Origin: a bacterium
GTDB lineage: Bacteria; Myxococcota_A; Bradymonadia; UBA7976; UBA1532
Length of the DNA: 64,000 bases
Direction of reading: 5' to 3'
NCBI GenBank assembly: GCA_030427205.1
Contig: JAUHXC010000030.1
Location: forward strand, 1-64,000
Shown one piece after another: positions 41,909 to 51,300 of this stretch; position 1 is the stretch's first letter, and each line of letters starts with the position of its first letter. Made by a program: the position numbers and the translations under genes. The notes beneath the pieces are model-generated. The model saw only the letters and a list, made by a program, of their open reading frames with translations, did not search any database and was not told the origin of the DNA.

Positions 41909-43865
41909 GCTCCAGCAGCTGACGGGCGAGGGCCATCGCCTCCTTGGCGGCCTCGGCGTTGCCGTTTCGGGCGAGCAGCCGCGCCAGATTCAGCCAGAAG
42001 CGCGGATCGCGGCAGCCCAGGTTCACCGCCCGCTCGTACCAGCGCAGGGCCTCGGCGTCTTCGCCGGCCTGCTCGGCGATGCCGCCCACCGCGCAGACCA
42101 CGTCCATCCGCTCGCCGAGCGCCGGGTGGGCCTGCACCAGCCCCGTCAAGAGATCGTAGGCCCCCTGCAGATCGCCGGCGGACGCGATCTGGCCCGCCGC
42201 CTGCACCGCCACCTCCCCTTCGCCGGGCCTCAGCTCGACATAGCGCCGGGTGAAATCCGCCAGCGGGCCGAGGTCGCCGATACGCGAGGCCAGCTCTACG
42301 AGCCGGGCGGCCACGGCCACCCGATCGGGGTGCGCCTCGGGCAGCGTATCGCTCACCGCCCGATAGGCGGCATAGGCCTGCGTATCTTCGCCCCGCTCGA
42401 ACGCCAGATCGCCGCGGGCCTTGCGCGCCTTCCACTCGCCGATGCTGCGATCGTGCATCCCGATGAGGCCATAGCCCTTCACCGGCGCATCCGCCGCCCG
42501 ATCGAGCAGCGCCGCGGCCTCGTCGAGCGCGCCCGCCGCCGCCTGAGCCAGCCCCAGGTGGTAGGCCAGATCGGGGTTGTCGCCGAAGCGCGCCCGCCCG
42601 CGCTCGCCGAACGCGACGGCGACGGCGATCCGCCCCGCGTCGAGGTGCCCGCGCACCAGCCCGACGTAGCTGTAGGGCACCGGCACCTGGCGCACGCCCA
42701 TGCCGTAGCGGCTCGGATCCCGCTCGAAGAGATCGACCACCCGCTCGAAGGCGTCGAGCGCCTGGGTCAGCCGCTTGGCGATCCAATGCTGCGAGGCCAG
42801 ATAGAACCAGGTCATCAGGTGCTCGGGATCCTCCGCCAGCCGGGCTTCGAGCAGCTTGATGTTGCGGTCGTCCTTGGCCTTCTCGCGCATGACCGCCGGA
42901 TCGGCGCCGAAGTGGTCGAGCTCGATGTCGAGCCGATAGTCGGTCGCCACGTCGGTGCGCCCGCGGGCCACCTCTTCGTGCACCCGCCCCTCGAAGCGCA
43001 TGTCGGGTCGGTTGGGGAAGATGCGCCCCGAGAAGCCGTCGCCGATGAAGACCCCTTCGCGGGTCAGGTTGCGGATGCGCACGCAGATCACCCGCGGCAC
43101 CGGATCGTCGCGGAACTCCTCCATGACCGCGCGGATCGCCGAGCGCGACTTCGCGGTGACCCGCTCGTCGGCGTCGAGGGCCAGGATCCAGTCGGCGGTC
43201 GCGTGCTCGAGCGAGGCGTTGCGCGCCGCGGAGAAGTCGCCGACCCACGGGAAGAACTCGACCCGGGCGCCGGCGGCGCGGGCCAGCTCGACCGTCGCGT
43301 CGGTCGAGCCGGTATCGACGACGATGATCTCGTCGGCGAGGCCGGCCACCGACGCGACGGCGTCGGCGATGAAGGCCGCCTCGTCCTTGGCGATCATGCA
43401 CATGGCCAACGTCGGCGCCGGGCGCCGGGCCGCGTCGGCGAGCACCCGATCGATCACCACGCGGGCCGGCGCCGGCCGACTGCGCGCCCGATGCTGCCGG
43501 ACCCGCGCCCGGCTCTCGGCGGCGTTGGGATAGTCCGGATCGAGCGCCAGCAGCCCGTCGTAGACCCGCTCGGCGGCGCGAAAATGCCCCTTCTCGGTGA
43601 GGCAGACCGCCAACAGGTTGAGCAGGTGGCTCGATCGCGGCCAGCGGGGCAATGCTTCGAGCAGCAGCCCCAGCGCCCGCTCGACGGCGCCGGTGCGATG
43701 CAGCGCGAGGGCCTCGTGGGCCACCAGCGTGCGGCTGTCGGGGTCGAGGCGGCGGGCGGTCTGCCAGCGGGCGAGGGCCGCGCGGGGGTCGGGCTCGGCG
43801 AGGGCCAGGCTCTTGTGATACTCGGCCGACTGCACGTCGGTCACCGGCGCGATGCGGATCGGCAT
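41901..43865 (-). CDS. TPR-glycosyltransferase (family 2) protein
   Basis: 654 residues, ATG 43865. Residues 1-140 and 390-654 are TPR-like helical repeats (ALARWQTARRLDPDSRTLVA, GHFRAAERVYDGLLALDPDY, GDLQGAYDLLTGLVQAHPAL, DAEALRWYERAVNLG). In between, about 155-390, lies a GT2 domain: MCMIAKDEAAFIADAVAS, DEIIVVDTGSTDATVEL, ILALDADERV (the DxD-type metal site) and MRFEGRVHEEVARG. This architecture occurs in SunS-like and Clostridium/myxobacterial TPR-GTs that glycosylate proteins or peptides. No signal peptide, so it is cytoplasmic. The acceptor is unknown. It converges with hpt and is divergent from the PEGA kinase. Confidence 0.9.
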   Translation of the reverse strand: MPIRIAPVTDVQSAEYHKSLALAEPDPRAALARWQTARRLDPDSRTLVAHEALALHRTGAVERALGLLLEALPRWPRSSHLLNLLAVCLTEKGHFRAAERVYDGLLALDPDYPNAAESRARVRQHRARSRPAPARVVIDRVLADAARRPAPTLAMCMIAKDEAAFIADAVASVAGLADEIIVVDTGSTDATVELARAAGARVEFFPWVGDFSAARNASLEHATADWILALDADERVTAKSRSAIRAVMEEFRDDPVPRVICVRIRNLTREGVFIGDGFSGRIFPNRPDMRFEGRVHEEVARGRTDVATDYRLDIELDHFGADPAVMREKAKDDRNIKLLEARLAEDPEHLMTWFYLASQHWIAKRLTQALDAFERVVDLFERDPSRYGMGVRQVPVPYSYVGLVRGHLDAGRIAVAVAFGERGRARFGDNPDLAYHLGLAQAAAGALDEAAALLDRAADAPVKGYGLIGMHDRSIGEWKARKARGDLAFERGEDTQAYAAYRAVSDTLPEAHPDRVAVAARLVELASRIGDLGPLADFTRRYVELRPGEGEVAVQAAGQIASAGDLQGAYDLLTGLVQAHPALGERMDVVCAVGGIAEQAGEDAEALRWYERAVNLGCRDPRFWLNLARLLARNGNAEAAKEAMALARQLLEPG

Positions 43866-44040
43866 GGGGCAGAATCTAACCCGGTGGCGGGCTCTGGTCG
43901 AGCCCCGCGGGCTCGCGCGGTCGGGGGGCCGATGTAGGTATGCGCCGCGGCCGGACCGCCGTCGAGTCAATGGTGGCGGGGGATGGCCGAGGGGGTTATG
44001 CTCGCTGCCTGAATCCGTCCGACGAGCCCGAAGGTCCGCG

Positions 44041-46167
44041 GTGCATCGACCCACCCCGTTCGGCAAATACATCCTGCTCGAGCGCATCAGCGTCGGCGGG
44101 ATGGCCGAGGTGTTCAAAGGCAAGAGCTTCGGGGTCGAGGGCTTCGCCCGCTCGGTCGCGATCAAGCGCATCCTGCCGCATCTGGCCGAGGATCCGCGCT
44201 TCGTCGAGATGTTCATCAACGAGGCGAAGGTGGCGGTGCAGCTCTCGCACGCCAACATCGCCCAGGTGTACGAGCTCGGCCGCTTCGAAGACGACCACTA
44301 CATCGCCATGGAGTACGTCGCCGGCAAGGACCTCTTGTCGATGCACCAGTACACCAAGAAGACCGGCGATCGGCTGCCGGTGCAGCTGGCGGTCTACATC
44401 GGTTCGCGGGTCGCCGAGGGGCTGGGCTACGCGCACCGCAAGACGGGCAACGACGGCCGCCCGCTGGGCATCATCCACCGCGACATCTCGCCGCAGAACG
44501 TGCTCATCAGCTACGAGGGCGCGGTCAAGCTCATCGACTTCGGCATCGCCAAGGCCGCGATCCACTCCAGCCATCAGACCCAGGCCGGCGTGCTCAAGGG
44601 CAAGTACGGCTACATGTCGCCGGAGCAGATCTCGGGCAAGCCGCTCGATCAGCGCTCCGACATCTTCGCCCTCGGCACCGTGCTGCACGAGATGCTCACC
44701 GGCGAGCGCCTGTTCGCCGGGGAGAACGACTTCCTGACGCTGGAGAAGGTGCGCGCCGCCAAGGCCGACCCGCCGAGCCGCTTCAACCCCGACGTGCCGC
44801 CGCAGCTGGACCAGATCCTGATGCGGGCACTGGCCCGGGAGCCGTCGGATCGCTACCAGAGCGCGACGCAGTTCGCCGATGACCTCGGCCGCTTCCTGCA
44901 CATGTCGGGGGCCGGGCTGTCGAGCAAGGCGCTCAAGTCGTGGATGCGCACCCGCTTCGCCGGCGACATCGCCAACGAAGAGGGCAAGGACGAGCAGTTC
45001 GCCCGGCTGACGCTCACCGACGAGGGCGACCTGCTCGAGGTGGCCCAGAACGAAGAGGACGCCACCGCGCTGTGGGATCCCCTCTCGGAAGACATGCTGC
45101 CCGAGGGCATGCACTTCGAGAAGGAGGAGCCCAAGCCGCGCATGGTCTCGATCGTGCGCCGCGACTTCGGCCCCGCCAAGCCCCCCGAGCCCGAGCTGGA
45201 CGAGTCGCTGACCGCGCCGTCGCCGGTCTCGTCGATGGACCTGCCGCCGATCGGCGGCGGCATGCCACAAGCGACCGAACCCAGCCCGGCGATCGTGCCT
45301 CAGCGCCAGGTCCAGACCTTCGGACACAGCGACCCGACGGGCATCGCGCCGCGCGAGCCGGCCGAGATCCGCACGACGACCACCCTGCCCCATGGCGGCC
45401 GTGGTCGAGGCCGCGATCTGCTCAAGATCCTGCTGACCCTGGTCATCGCCGGCGCCTGCGGGCTCGGGGTCTACATCTACATGACCGACAGCGACGCGCC
45501 CTCCACCGGGCGGGTGCGCATCGAGGTCACGCCGAGCGACCAGCTGACCGTCGCCCTCGACGGCGAGGCGCTCGACGCCACCGAGAGCCCGATCGACCTG
45601 GGTGAAGTGGCCGTCGGCAGCTATACGCTGGCCATCGAACGGGACGGCTTCGCCGCCGTCGAGCGCAGCTTCGAAGTCGGCCCGGGCGAAGATCGGCAGA
45701 TCGCCATCGCGCTCAAGGTGGCGAGTGACTCCCCCGCCCTGTTGAAGCTGAGCCTCGACCCCCAGATCGAGGGCGCGCGCATCACCGTCGACGGCAAAGC
45801 GGCCGACGGCGCCAAGCTGGGCTCGGGGCTCGAGGTGGCCAGCGGCCGGGCGATCGCGATCCGGGTCGCGCGCAAGGGCTTCGAGACCCTCGAGACGACC
45901 GTGACCCTCAAGCCGGGCGAGACCCGCAGCGAGACGCTGAAGCTCGAAGCCACCCGGGCCTCGATGCTCATCGACTCCAATCCGCCGGCGACGGTCTACA
46001 TCGACGACCGCCGCGTCGGCCGGACCAGTCTGACCGTCGACGGCCTCGACCCGACCGTCGAGCACGCGGTGCGGCTCGAGGCGCGCGGATTCAAGCCCTA
46101 CGAGACCAAGGTGCGCTTCGAAGGGGACGCCCGCTTCGAGCAGCTCAGCATCGAGCTGGAGCGCTGA
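44041..46167 (+). CDS. Membrane Ser/Thr protein kinase with PEGA repeats
   Basis: 708 residues, GTG 44041 with GAAGG six bases upstream. Kinase domain 6-275: SVGGMAEVFKG loop, VAIKRI Lys, catalytic IIHRDISPQNVLI (about 146), LIDFGIAKA (about 166) and GYMSPEQI. A long acidic juxtamembrane region (280-455) leads to one transmembrane helix (about 461-481). The outside part has three or four PEGA-like beta repeats (VALDGEALDATESPIDLGEV, TVYIDDRRVGRTSLTVDGLD). It is a typical myxobacterial receptor kinase that probably senses the cell wall or surface. The neighbouring genes do not reveal its target. Confidence 0.93.
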   Translation: MHRPTPFGKYILLERISVGGMAEVFKGKSFGVEGFARSVAIKRILPHLAEDPRFVEMFINEAKVAVQLSHANIAQVYELGRFEDDHYIAMEYVAGKDLLSMHQYTKKTGDRLPVQLAVYIGSRVAEGLGYAHRKTGNDGRPLGIIHRDISPQNVLISYEGAVKLIDFGIAKAAIHSSHQTQAGVLKGKYGYMSPEQISGKPLDQRSDIFALGTVLHEMLTGERLFAGENDFLTLEKVRAAKADPPSRFNPDVPPQLDQILMRALAREPSDRYQSATQFADDLGRFLHMSGAGLSSKALKSWMRTRFAGDIANEEGKDEQFARLTLTDEGDLLEVAQNEEDATALWDPLSEDMLPEGMHFEKEEPKPRMVSIVRRDFGPAKPPEPELDESLTAPSPVSSMDLPPIGGGMPQATEPSPAIVPQRQVQTFGHSDPTGIAPREPAEIRTTTTLPHGGRGRGRDLLKILLTLVIAGACGLGVYIYMTDSDAPSTGRVRIEVTPSDQLTVALDGEALDATESPIDLGEVAVGSYTLAIERDGFAAVERSFEVGPGEDRQIAIALKVASDSPALLKLSLDPQIEGARITVDGKAADGAKLGSGLEVASGRAIAIRVARKGFETLETTVTLKPGETRSETLKLEATRASMLIDSNPPATVYIDDRRVGRTSLTVDGLDPTVEHAVRLEARGFKPYETKVRFEGDARFEQLSIELER

Positions 46168-46182
46168 CGCCGCCCGACGGGC

Positions 46183-46767
46183 TCACGCCAGCGCCGCCCG
46201 CAGGCCGTCGATGAGCATCTGCACCGCCACGGCCACCAGCACCATGCCCATCAGCCGCTCGATGGCCACCAGACCCCGCTTGCCCAGGCGCCGATAGAGC
46301 GCCGGCGCCGCCATCAGGATCAGCGCGGTCGCCCCCCACGCCAGCAGCAGCGCCAGCAGCGGACCCCCGATCTGCTCCGGCCGCTCGGGGTGCAGCATCA
46401 GCAGCGTCGCCAGCACCGACGGCCCGGCGATGAGCGGGATCGCGAGGGGCACGATCATCGGCTCGCCGCCGGGCACATCGCCCATCAGGCCGCCGACGGG
46501 CGGGAAGATCATGCGCAGCGCGATGAGGAAGAGCACCACGCCGCCGGCCAGCGACAGCGCGGTCGCGCTGAGCCCGAGCACGCCCATCAGGCTCGGGCCG
46601 ACGAAGAGAAACAGCAGCATCACCCCCAAGGCCACCGCCAGCTCGCGGACGAGCACCCGTCGGCGGCGCCCGGCCGGCACCTCGTCGAGCACCGAGAGGA
46701 ACACCGGCACGTTGCCGAGCGGGTCCATGATCAGAAACAGGGTCAACGCCGCGGTCATGGTCGACAT
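46183..46767 (-). CDS. MarC-family integral membrane protein
   Basis: 194 residues with six predicted transmembrane segments. ATG 46767 follows a strong GAAGGAGG. MarC-family landmarks: LFLIMDPLGNVPVFLSVL at the N-terminus, LALVG-type GVVLFLIALRMI, PLAIPLIAGPSVLATLLML and ERLMGMVLVAVAVQMLIDGL. The length equals the family norm (about 200). The function of MarC/YchE proteins is unsettled; once linked to multiple antibiotic resistance, that role was later questioned. It converges with the PEGA kinase. Confidence 0.9.
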   Translation of the reverse strand: MSTMTAALTLFLIMDPLGNVPVFLSVLDEVPAGRRRRVLVRELAVALGVMLLFLFVGPSLMGVLGLSATALSLAGGVVLFLIALRMIFPPVGGLMGDVPGGEPMIVPLAIPLIAGPSVLATLLMLHPERPEQIGGPLLALLLAWGATALILMAAPALYRRLGKRGLVAIERLMGMVLVAVAVQMLIDGLRAALA

Positions 46768-46946
46768 CGCGCACCTCCTTCCGCTGTCGGATGTCGCTGG
46801 GCCAGATGGGGCAGACAGCGCCCCGGCCCGGCGTCAAGGTGCGCCAGCATCGCGGCTGGGCTCATCTCAATCGGTGTGAATCGGTCTCGATCGGGCGATG
46901 GAGAGGCTGAATCGGGCGGGCGGCAGACGAACGGGCGGGCGGGCCG

Positions 46947-47711
46947 TCAGGGGTTCGCGTGGCGATCGGCCACATAGGCCTTGCTCAGCGTCTCGAAGAG
47001 CCCGGGCACGGCGGTGGCGAGCCTGGCGCCGTCGATCGCGTTGGCCCGCATGCAGACGGTGCCCCAGCCGGGGTTGGCCAGCAGAATACGCTTACTGCCG
47101 CGGACCATCACGATGTCGCCCGCTTCGAGATGCCCCTCGAACTGACGATGAGCGTCGTCACAGCGGAAGCGCTTGTTGGCGTGAAAGACCTTCGCCCGCA
47201 ACGCCTCGACCTGCTTCGGATCGACGTCCCCGCGCCGCACCCGGCTGCATTCCTGCTTCGCCGCGTGGTCGATCAGCGCGCCCAGCACGGGATCTTGGCG
47301 CCCCAGCGTCAACTTCACGGCGCTGCCGTCGGCCCGGGTCAGATTCAGGCTGCCGCCGGGGGCCGTCGAGCGGAAACGCTCGCCGAGCGCCTCGTGGGTC
47401 GCGACCTTCTGCCCGTCGACCGCGGTGATGTGCTGACCCACCTTCAGCCCCGCGCGATCCGCCGGGCCACCGGCCGAGACCGCGTCGATCCGGACGCCGG
47501 CGTCGCGGGTCGAGAAGCTGATGCCGACCCAGCTGTCCTTCGAGGTCAACCCGTCGAGCAGCGCGGCGCGATCGAGCCAGGGCGGGGCGCCCAGATCGTG
47601 AAAGGTGAACTCGATGGGGCACGGATCCCCGGCCACGGCCGGCGAGGTGACCCCGAGGGCCAGCGCCGCGGCCACGAGCAGAGTGTGTGAGAGCGTACGG
47701 AAAACAGACAT
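46947..47711 (-). CDS. Exported PDZ-domain protein
   Basis: 254 residues, ATG 47711 with GAGGAG six bases upstream. Signal peptide MSVFRTLSHTLLVAAALALG with cleavage near SPAVAG. Residues 60-135 hold a PDZ domain (WVGISFSTRDAGVRIDAVSA, GGPADRAGLKVGQHITAVDG) without an attached protease. The C-terminal half has conserved Cys (KQECSRVRRG, FRCDDAH, GTVCMRANAID) and no known fold that I recognise. A periplasmic adaptor or scaffold is likely. It faces a 597-bp gap before the first giant surface gene. Confidence 0.8.
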   Translation of the reverse strand: MSVFRTLSHTLLVAAALALGVTSPAVAGDPCPIEFTFHDLGAPPWLDRAALLDGLTSKDSWVGISFSTRDAGVRIDAVSAGGPADRAGLKVGQHITAVDGQKVATHEALGERFRSTAPGGSLNLTRADGSAVKLTLGRQDPVLGALIDHAAKQECSRVRRGDVDPKQVEALRAKVFHANKRFRCDDAHRQFEGHLEAGDIVMVRGSKRILLANPGWGTVCMRANAIDGARLATAVPGLFETLSKAYVADRHANP

Positions 47712-48175
47712 GCGGTCTCCTCGGGCGATGGTCGACTGTCGGCCAGTCCGCCCCGGAGGGCAAGGGGCACGCCGCACGATCACCGCTCGGGGCGTGCACC
47801 GCGGCCGCCCGTGAGGAATACCAAAAAAAGAAGAAACACTCGCCGGCCGCCGCCCGTACCCCCAGACGAGCCGACGTCACCTCTCCCCTCTCCTCCTCCG
47901 ACGTCGGCCGGCCCGTCGGTTCGGTTGCGGTCCTCCCCCCGCGTCCGGATCGGCGGGCGTCCCTTCTCTTCTTCGTCGTCGATCCAGGTGCGTTCGCCGC
48001 CGATCCGCGCGCCGCCGGGCGCCTCGATCCGGGCGCGGCAGCTCGCCGGAGACGGCCAGCGCAGCCCGTCAACGGTTCACCGCGACGCGTTCTCTATCGT
48101 GAACGGTTCAACCGTGTATCGCCCGCCGTCACCCAAAGAGCCCCCGAATTCCCGCGAACGGCCGAACTGCGGTTC

Positions 48176-48190
48176 TGGCACGGCTTTTGT
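48176..48190 (+). promoter_or_regulatory. Sigma-54-like promoter
   Basis: TGGCACGGCTTTTGT matches the -24/-12 consensus TGGCAC-N5-TTGC in all positions except the last (T for C). It lies about 120 bp before the start codon at 48309. Sigma-54 promoters are frequent in myxobacteria. Expression from it is unproven. Confidence 0.4.
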
Positions 48191-48262
48191 AATCAGCGCC
48201 GCGACACACCGACTCGTAGATTTGCCTATCGTGGGGCTTTCTGCGATACATTCGTGCCGACC

Positions 48263-48277
48263 GTGACTGAACGTCAC
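48263..48277. promoter_or_regulatory. GTGAC-N5-GTCAC inverted repeat
   Basis: GTGAC (48263-48267) and GTCAC (48273-48277) flank TGAAC, 31 bp before the start codon. The paralogous gene at 56068 also has GTGAC/GTCAC elements just upstream (56027-56046), so a shared regulator site is plausible. Confidence 0.4.
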
Positions 48278-48308
48278 GACGCATATAGGTAACTCGGGGG
48301 GATCGACG

Positions 48309-51300
48309 ATGAGGACAGACACCACGCGCCGGGTGAACCGCGCCCGGTGGGCGAGAGCCAGCTTCGTATGCGCGGCGCTCGCCGCATGGCTCATGCCGGC
48401 GGGGCCGGCCGATGCGCAGCTCGACTTCGAGGTCGTCAGCGTGCCCTGGGTGGGCACGGCGCCGTCGGTGCCGCACGATGGGGTCGCCGGCGAGCCGCAC
48501 TATCTGCAGGCCGTCGCCCGCAACTGCGCGCTCGGCATCGAGTACCGCTGGGACTTCGACGGCAACGGCATCTACGACATGGACTGGGCCGCCGCCCCCA
48601 ACCGGTGGAACCTCGGCACGCAGTTCACCTACGACGGCCTCGAAGAGACCCGGCTGTTCATCGCCCGGGTCGAGGGCCGCTGCGGCGGCGCCGAGGGCCC
48701 GACGGCGACCGCCGACTTCCCCGTGCGCATGCACGTCGATCCGACCCGCGGCATCCGCATCAACCGCTCGATTTCGAACGGGCTGTGGTGGGGTCACATC
48801 AGCCTGGCCCGCAACGAGGTCACCCGCACGGCCAGCTTCGGCAACGCCGGCGGCAACTGGGCCGACACCGCCCTGCTGGCCCAAGCGATGATGAACCGCG
48901 GCCACAAGCACGGCGTCGACCCGGGCACCGACCCCTATATCGAGAGCGCCTTGTGGATGCTGCACTACGTGCTGCAGCACTACGTCACCCTCGCCGCCCC
49001 CGGCCTGCAGGCGGGTGAGGACCCCGACGTCAACGGCAACGGCATCGTGCTCGAGGCCGACGAGGGCGGGGTGCACGGCGGGGCCAACTACGTCGGCGGC
49101 GGCGCGCTCGAGGCCATCGCCAGCTGGCCGAACCAGGACTACATGATCCCCGCGGACATCGGCGCGCCGGTGAACGTGGCCGGTCGGCGGCTGGGCGACG
49201 TCGTGCAGGACGCCGCCGAGTTCTACATGTACAGCCAGACCGACATCGCCTTCGAAGGCGGCATCGCCGGCGGCTGGGACTACGACATCAACTCGGCGGG
49301 CATCGACTCGTCGCAGGTCGGCTGGGCCGCCGTCGGCCTCTTCGCCTCCCGCGAGAGCGCCGGCGCCGACGTGCCGGGCTGGGTCACCGAGCGCCTCGAA
49401 CGCGGCGTGCGCTACATGGATTACGGCCTCGCCACCGGCGGCGCCGCCACCGGCGGCTACGGCTATCGGACCCGCGGCGAGGCGGCCCGGCAGGGCAACC
49501 CGGCGCGCTCGGGGGCCATGCTCAACGCGCTGGGCTTCGCCACCGACGGCGACCGCGCGCACCCCAGCGTCGTCGCGACCGTCGACTTCATCGCCCGCGC
49601 CTTCGACAACCCGCCCGCCGATGGCTTCGGCGGCGAGATCTTCGGCAACTTCTACGCGATGTTCCAGGTCTCGAAGGGCATGCGCTCGTTCCAGCCGCCC
49701 TACGAGACCATCGGCGAGGGCGTCGACTGGTACGCCCGCACCGCCGACTGGCTGATCGAGAACCAGAACGCCGACGGCAGCTGGCTCACGGCCGTGCGCT
49801 GGACGAACAACCGGCACATCACCCACTCGCTGGGTCTGCTGGTGCTCATCCCGACGCTGTTCGAGGCGCCGCCCACCGCGGTCGCCCAGGCGGCCCCGAC
49901 CTCGGTGGGCCCCGGCGATACGGTGACCTTCTATCACGGCGGCTCGTACGCGCTCGATCCGGCCCACCCGATCCAGACCTATCGCTGGGACTTCGTGCGC
50001 TACCCCGACGGCCTCGACCTCAACGGCGACGGCGACTTCGACGACGAGGGCGAGCACGCCCCGGAGGATCTGAACGGCGACGGCGCCGTGACCGGCGACG
50101 AGATCGTCTGGGAGGTCGAGACCGACGACGCCGACCTGCGCCCGACCTGGGCCTTCGAGGCCGAGATCGAGTTCGGCGACGTGCTCGAGTTCGAGGTCAA
50201 CCTGCAGGTCGAGGACGACATCGGCCGCAAGGACGACGACCGCGAGTCGGTCGTCATCGAGGTCTCCTACGTCAACCACCCGCCGGTCGCCCTGGCCCAC
50301 CCCGGCGGCAACGACCGCAGCTACCTCGGGCTGGTCGGCAACAGCGTGCGCCTCGACGGCTCGGCGAGCTTCGACCCCGACAGCGACGACGAGCCCGCCG
50401 AGGGCTTCCCCCGCGATACGCTGACCTTCGTCGGCTGGGATCTCGACGGCGACGGCACGTTCGAGACCGAGGGCGCGGTGATCGACTTCCCGATCCCCGA
50501 CAACGCCATCATCGACGCGGCCATCGTGGTGCAGTTCCGGGTGTGTGACGACGGCACCTGGCTCGGGGTGCCCGACGAAGAGTGCGAGGGCGGCGACTGC
50601 TCGCTGTGCCGCACCGCCGACGCCCGCATCAACGTGACCGCCGGGCCGGACATCGTGCTCGGCGACGGCCAGACCGAGTTCACTGTGGCCGAGGGCGAGA
50701 GCCTCTCCATCGACGCCAGCGGCAGCAGCCACCCACGCGACGTCGACTTCGATCTCATCTGGTATTGCGACGACGCGCCGATCACCGCGCACGTCGACGC
50801 GCTCGGCGCCACCTTCGACGCCCGCGACATCGACGGCAAGCTCGCCGGCCCGACCGTCGAGTGCTCGGTGACGGCCATCGACATCGCCGGCGTCAGCGTC
50901 ATGATCCCGTTCACGGTGACCGTCGAGAACGTGGCCCCGGAGATCACCGTGGCCGACGTGGTCGGTGACCCGATCGAAGGCGGCAGCGTCGACATCGTCG
51001 TGCGCGCCGACGACGTGCCCGGTGACGCGCCGTTCTTGCTGTACAGCGTCGACTGCGACGGCGACGGCACCTTCGAGGTGCGCAATACCCGCAACAACGT
51101 GGTGGCGTGCGCGCTCGACGACGGCCGCTACGACCCGATCGTGCAGGTCGACGACCAGGACGGCGGCGTCGACATCGCCGAGCTCGAGGGCTTCGACGTC
51201 GAGAACATCCCGCCGACCTTCGCCGACATCGAGTGCCCGGCGGTCGAAGAGGGCGAGCTGATGGTGCTGCAGATCAGCGTCAGCGACCCCGCCGACCAGG

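Larger units (their letters stand above)
47712..48308. other. 597-bp non-coding region upstream of the first giant surface gene
   Basis: Possible frames here have unusual, less GC-biased codon use and no domain, so none is called. The stretch contains a local A-rich patch (47818-47838), a sigma-54-like promoter at 48176-48190 and an inverted repeat at 48263-48277. Its length and lower GC suggest a long regulated leader or promoter region for the gene at 48309. Confidence 0.55.

Noticed and set aside
47811..48266. Small plus-strand gene upstream of surface gene A
   Set aside because: Composition differs from all neighbours, there is no ribosome-binding site, no domain, and it would overlap the promoter-like elements.
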